From: Lachnospiraceae bacterium | GTDB lineage: Bacteria > Bacillota_A > Clostridia > Lachnospirales > Lachnospiraceae | Direction: 5' to 3' | DNA length: 64,000 bases | NCBI GenBank assembly: GCA_028694115.1 | Contig: JAQUUB010000007.1 | Coordinates: 61,835-125,834 of the forward strand | Part shown: in pieces, positions 61,348 through 64,000 of the stretch | How the letters are laid out: every line of letters starts with the position of its first letter | How positions within the stretch are numbered: the first letter of the stretch is position 1 | Translations under genes and position numbers: made by a program | The notes under the pieces: generated by a model | The model's input: the letters and a program-made list of their open reading frames with translations, nothing else | Database searches by the model: none | What the model was told of the DNA's origin: nothing

Positions 61348-62657
61348 ATGGCACTAGTAAATAATCAAATGGCTTTAAATACCGTTTACAACACTTTCTT
61401 AACAACTTATGCGCTAAAGACTGATACAAAGTATGATGCTCACAAGAAGAGTGAATTAAAAAATATCTATAATTCTATTTTAAAGCAAAATAAAGAAGCT
61501 CCCCTTTACTTATATAAATCCAAAAAGGAAACTCAAGAATTTGCTGTAGGATTAAAAGAAAATGCAAGGCAGTTAAAAAATACGATTTCCTCGCTTTCTT
61601 CCCAAGACGCAACTAGTTTTCTTGATAAAAAAGTTGCCTATTCAACAAATCCTGATTCGATTAACGTAAAATATATTGCAGAATCTAATATAGAAGATTT
61701 GTAACCTCCTTTGAGATAGAGGTTACAAATCTTGCTTCTTCGCAAATAAACTTGGGCAAATTTCTTGCCCCTGAAACAATTTCACTCCCCCCTGATACTT
61801 ATTCTTTTGATATTCAGGTAAAGGATAATGATTTTGAATTTCAATTTGGTATTAATGAGTCAGATCAGAACAAATTCATCCAGACAAAGCTATCAAATTT
61901 AATCAACCGCTCAAATATTGGAGTCACAAGTTCTGTTGTAGAAGACGATGCTGGTAATTCATCTCTTCGATTAGAGAGTGTTTCAACGGGTATTTCAGAT
62001 AGTAAGTCCCTATCCTTTACGGTGTCTGAAAATAAAACAAGTAAGAAGACTGGTGTTGTTGAATATATGGGACTAAACGAAGTTACAAGTCCAGCAACAA
62101 ATGCTACTTTTACTCTTAATGGTACAACTCATAATTCAGCCTCTAACTCTTTTACAGTGGATAAAAAATTTGAAATCACATTAAATAATATTACTGGTGA
62201 TCAGTCCCCTATTACGATAGGATTAAAACCAGATACAGAATCTATGGCAGACAATATTCAAGAATTAGTAGATGGGTATAATGAATTTATTCAAAATGTC
62301 AGCAATTTTAACGATTCATCACTTAATTCTGACCGACTTCTTTCAGAAATGACACACTTATGTAACTCTTATCGAAATGAATTAGATTCGATTGGTCTTT
62401 CTTTTGATCAAGATGGGAATTTTTCAATGGATAGAACTTTATTATCTCAATCCTTGACTGAAGATGAGGCAAAAGAAAATTTAAGTATCATTGGAGGCTT
62501 CTCTTCCTCTGTAATCAATAAAATAAATCAGATTTCCCTAGATCCTATGAACTACGTAAAGAAAACAGTTGTTGCCTACAAGAATCCTGGTAAATCTCTC
62601 GTGACACCTTATATTGCAAGCGTTTATAGTGGGATGATGTTTAATTATTATTGTTAA
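61348..62657 (+). pseudogene. fliD: FliD-like flagellar filament-cap protein, single frameshift
   Basis: ATG at 61348 with AAAGGGGG upstream opens 118 codons to TAA at 61702. A one-base shift near 61698 (a missing T in GATTTG) restores one 436-residue frame reading DFVTSFEIEVTNLASSQINL into the remainder. The second part has no start of its own. The N-terminal FliD helix region is short or absent; the later part (NATFTLNGTTHNSASNSFTV, IGLKPDTESMADNIQELVDGYNEFI) fits the FliD C-terminal domain. The end GMMFNYYC is family-like in Lachnospiraceae by my recollection. It could be a real mutation, phase variation or a sequencing error. Monocistronic, ending at a convergent terminator. Confidence 0.75.
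61694..61733 (+). repeat. 15-bp perfect inverted repeat at the frame break
   Basis: AAGATTTGTAACCTC (61694-61708) pairs without mismatch with GAGGTTACAAATCTT (61719-61733), loop 10 bases. The stop TAA at 61702 and the frame break lie in the left arm. No T-run follows, so it is not a classical terminator. Confidence 0.8.
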
Positions 62658-62692
62658 AAAGGAATTTGATCATAATGACCAAATTCCTTTTT
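62656..62692. terminator. Bidirectional terminator between fliD-like gene and glf
   Basis: AAAAAGGAATTTG (62656-62668) pairs with CAAATTCCTTTTT (62680-62692) around an 11-base loop. T-runs follow on both strands; it touches the ends of both genes. Confidence 0.85.
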
Positions 62693-62694
62693 TA

Positions 62695-63813
62695 TTATCC
62701 ATTTTGATTTTTAAAACATTGTAAGCTTTCTGCAACAACCTGATGCATATCATAATATCTATATTGTCCTAATCTTCCACCAAAAATAACGTTTTCTTCT
62801 TTTTTTGATTCAAATAAATATTTTTCATATAACGCATTGTTGCGTTCATTATTGATCGGATAATATGGTTCATCTCCACATTTCCAATTCGCTGGGTATT
62901 CTCTTGTTACCACAGTCTTTGGCTGAGTACCAAATTCAAAATGCTTGTGTTCAATAATTCTTGTATACGGAACTTCATACTCCGTATAGTTTACGACTGC
63001 ATTGCCCTGATAATTATCCTGATCAAGAACTTCTGTTTCAAAGCGTAGGCTGCGATATTCTAATTCCCCAAAGCAGTACTGATAATATGCATCAATAGGT
63101 CCTGTATAAACAACCTTAGCAGCTATTTTCTCTAATTCTTCCTTTTTTGCAAAAAAATCAATACCTAGTCGTACTTCAATACCAGCAAGCATTTTTTCAA
63201 TCATTTTTGTGTAACCACCAATAGGAATCCCTTGATACTTATCATTAAAATAATTATTATCAAATGTAAATCGGAAGGGTAACCGCTTAATGATAAACGC
63301 AGGTAATTCTGTTGCACGTTTGCCCCATTGTTTTTCTGTATATCCCTTTATTAGTTTTTCGTAGATATCATGTCCTGCCAGCAAAAGAGCCTGTTCTTCT
63401 AGATTCTTTGGATTCTCTACATCTTCTACTTTATTTCTTGCCGCTTCTGTTTGTTCTGCTATCTTTTTCTTTGCTTCCTCTGGAGTTTTTACTCCCCATA
63501 AACCATGAAAAGTATTCATATTAAACGGAAGATTATATAATTCATCTTGATACCTTGCAACAGGCGAGTTTGTATAACGATTAAATGTTGCAAATTGATT
63601 TACATAATTCCAAATCGTTTCGTCGTTTGTATGAAAAATATGGGCTCCATATTGATGTACTTGAATTCCCTCAATTTCTTTTGTATAAATATTGCCTGCA
63701 ATATGATCTCTTTTATCAATTACAAGACATGTTTTTCCTGCTTTATGTGCCTCATGGGCGAATATGGCGCCATATAATCCTGCACCCACTATTAAATAAT
63801 CATACTGTTTCAT
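62695..63813 (-). CDS. glf: UDP-galactopyranose mutase
   Basis: 372 residues. It interconverts UDP-galactopyranose and UDP-galactofuranose using reduced FAD. YLIVGAGLYGAIFAHEA binds the dinucleotide, and HIFHTNDETIWNYVNQF, LPFNMNTFHGLWG, PIGGYTKMIEKML and GGRLGQYRYYDMH are typical of Glf. The ATG at 63813 is preferred over one 18 bases earlier. It supplies galactofuranose for a surface polymer, which fits the nearby glycosyltransferases, none of which is a proven galactofuranosyl transferase. Confidence 0.95.
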   Translation of the reverse strand: MKQYDYLIVGAGLYGAIFAHEAHKAGKTCLVIDKRDHIAGNIYTKEIEGIQVHQYGAHIFHTNDETIWNYVNQFATFNRYTNSPVARYQDELYNLPFNMNTFHGLWGVKTPEEAKKKIAEQTEAARNKVEDVENPKNLEEQALLLAGHDIYEKLIKGYTEKQWGKRATELPAFIIKRLPFRFTFDNNYFNDKYQGIPIGGYTKMIEKMLAGIEVRLGIDFFAKKEELEKIAAKVVYTGPIDAYYQYCFGELEYRSLRFETEVLDQDNYQGNAVVNYTEYEVPYTRIIEHKHFEFGTQPKTVVTREYPANWKCGDEPYYPINNERNNALYEKYLFESKKEENVIFGGRLGQYRYYDMHQVVAESLQCFKNQNG

Positions 63814-64000
63814 TTCTATTCCCATCTGCATGCTTTAGCATGCACTCAAATCAATCGTTGAATATGTTTTTTATTCACACTTTCAAACATGCCGATGCGG
63901 CATGCTCTCCTTCGTCGTGCCTTTCGGCACAAATAATTAATGAAATCAAGTAAAAAATCTTGATTTTTTATTTCCATTTGCTACAATCTTCTTAGAACAG
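63814..64000 (-). promoter_or_regulatory. Hairpin-rich leader of glf
   Basis: Four hairpins are visible: TGCATGC/GCATGCA (63827-63844), just upstream of the start and overlapping the ribosome site side; CATGCCG/CGGCATG (63888-63904); GTGCC/GGCAC (63917-63930); and AAATCAAG/CTTGATTT (63943-63966), followed on the plus strand by T-rich DNA. The promoter was not recognised. The window ends here without another gene. Confidence 0.5.

Noticed and set aside
61694..61733. Programmed -1 frameshifting in the FliD-like gene
   Set aside because: The shift site sits in the stem itself, not 5-9 bases upstream, and GAAGATTTG is not a classical slippery heptamer; kept only as a remote possibility.
61752..62657. 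Second half of the FliD-like gene as an independent gene starting at TTG
   Set aside because: No ribosome site precedes it, and the frame continues upstream into family-like residues, so it is the rest of one gene.
63585..63953. 122-codon plus-strand open frame opposite glf
   Set aside because: Lies antisense to the well-supported UDP-galactopyranose mutase, has no ribosome site and reads like low-complexity shadow sequence.

Overview
The window reads as the chromosome of a low-GC, Gram-positive anaerobe of the Clostridia, most likely Lachnospiraceae. This rests on a Zn-ribbon S14, L33 and L36, a KOW-domain RNA-binding protein between map and infA, an elongated L17, an ECF vitamin transporter module after the alpha operon, Gram-positive sigma-A promoters and strong Shine-Dalgarno sites. 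No species is claimed and no tRNA or rRNA gene was seen.

The window is dominated by the large ribosomal/transcription supercluster, almost all on the minus strand. From right to left it holds: rpmG-secE-nusG-rplK-rplA; rplJ-rplL (L10 leader) and rpoB-rpoC; rpsL-rpsG-fusA and tuf; S10-spc-alpha (rpsJ to rplQ, including secY, adk, map, infA, rpsM, rpsK, rpsD, rpoA); ecfA1-ecfA2-ecfT-truA; and rplM-rpsI. Many promoters have near-consensus -35/-10 boxes, and most units end in recognisable hairpin terminators.

The cluster is interrupted by non-translational genes. (a) At 7906-8730 (+), an M15 peptidase lipoprotein separates rplQ from the ECF genes. (b) At 25.4-36.1 kb lie an EamA exporter, a Na+/solute symporter, a RlmI-like methyltransferase, a polar amino acid ABC transporter, an M23 peptidase and two GT-C-like membrane proteins. 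(c) At 50.1-55.3 kb lie a large secreted subtilase, a small membrane-anchored protein resembling that subtilase's own propeptide, and a CapA-type protein. (d) At 57.9-63.8 kb lie three glycosyltransferases, a frameshifted FliD-like filament-cap gene and UDP-galactopyranose mutase, suggesting surface or flagellar glycan assembly.

The left edge (1-3.3 kb), downstream of rpsI, is an accessory scar. It has a HEPN-like gene translationally coupled to a dual P-loop KGGVGRT-type ATPase that runs off the window, a decayed relaxase-like tail and a tyrosine-recombinase remnant with in-frame stops. The strongest candidates for new biology are the subtilase/propeptide-like pair, the HEPN/ATPase pair, the FliD-like gene broken exactly inside a perfect 15-bp hairpin, and a divergent promoter pair sharing one palindromic -35 box.
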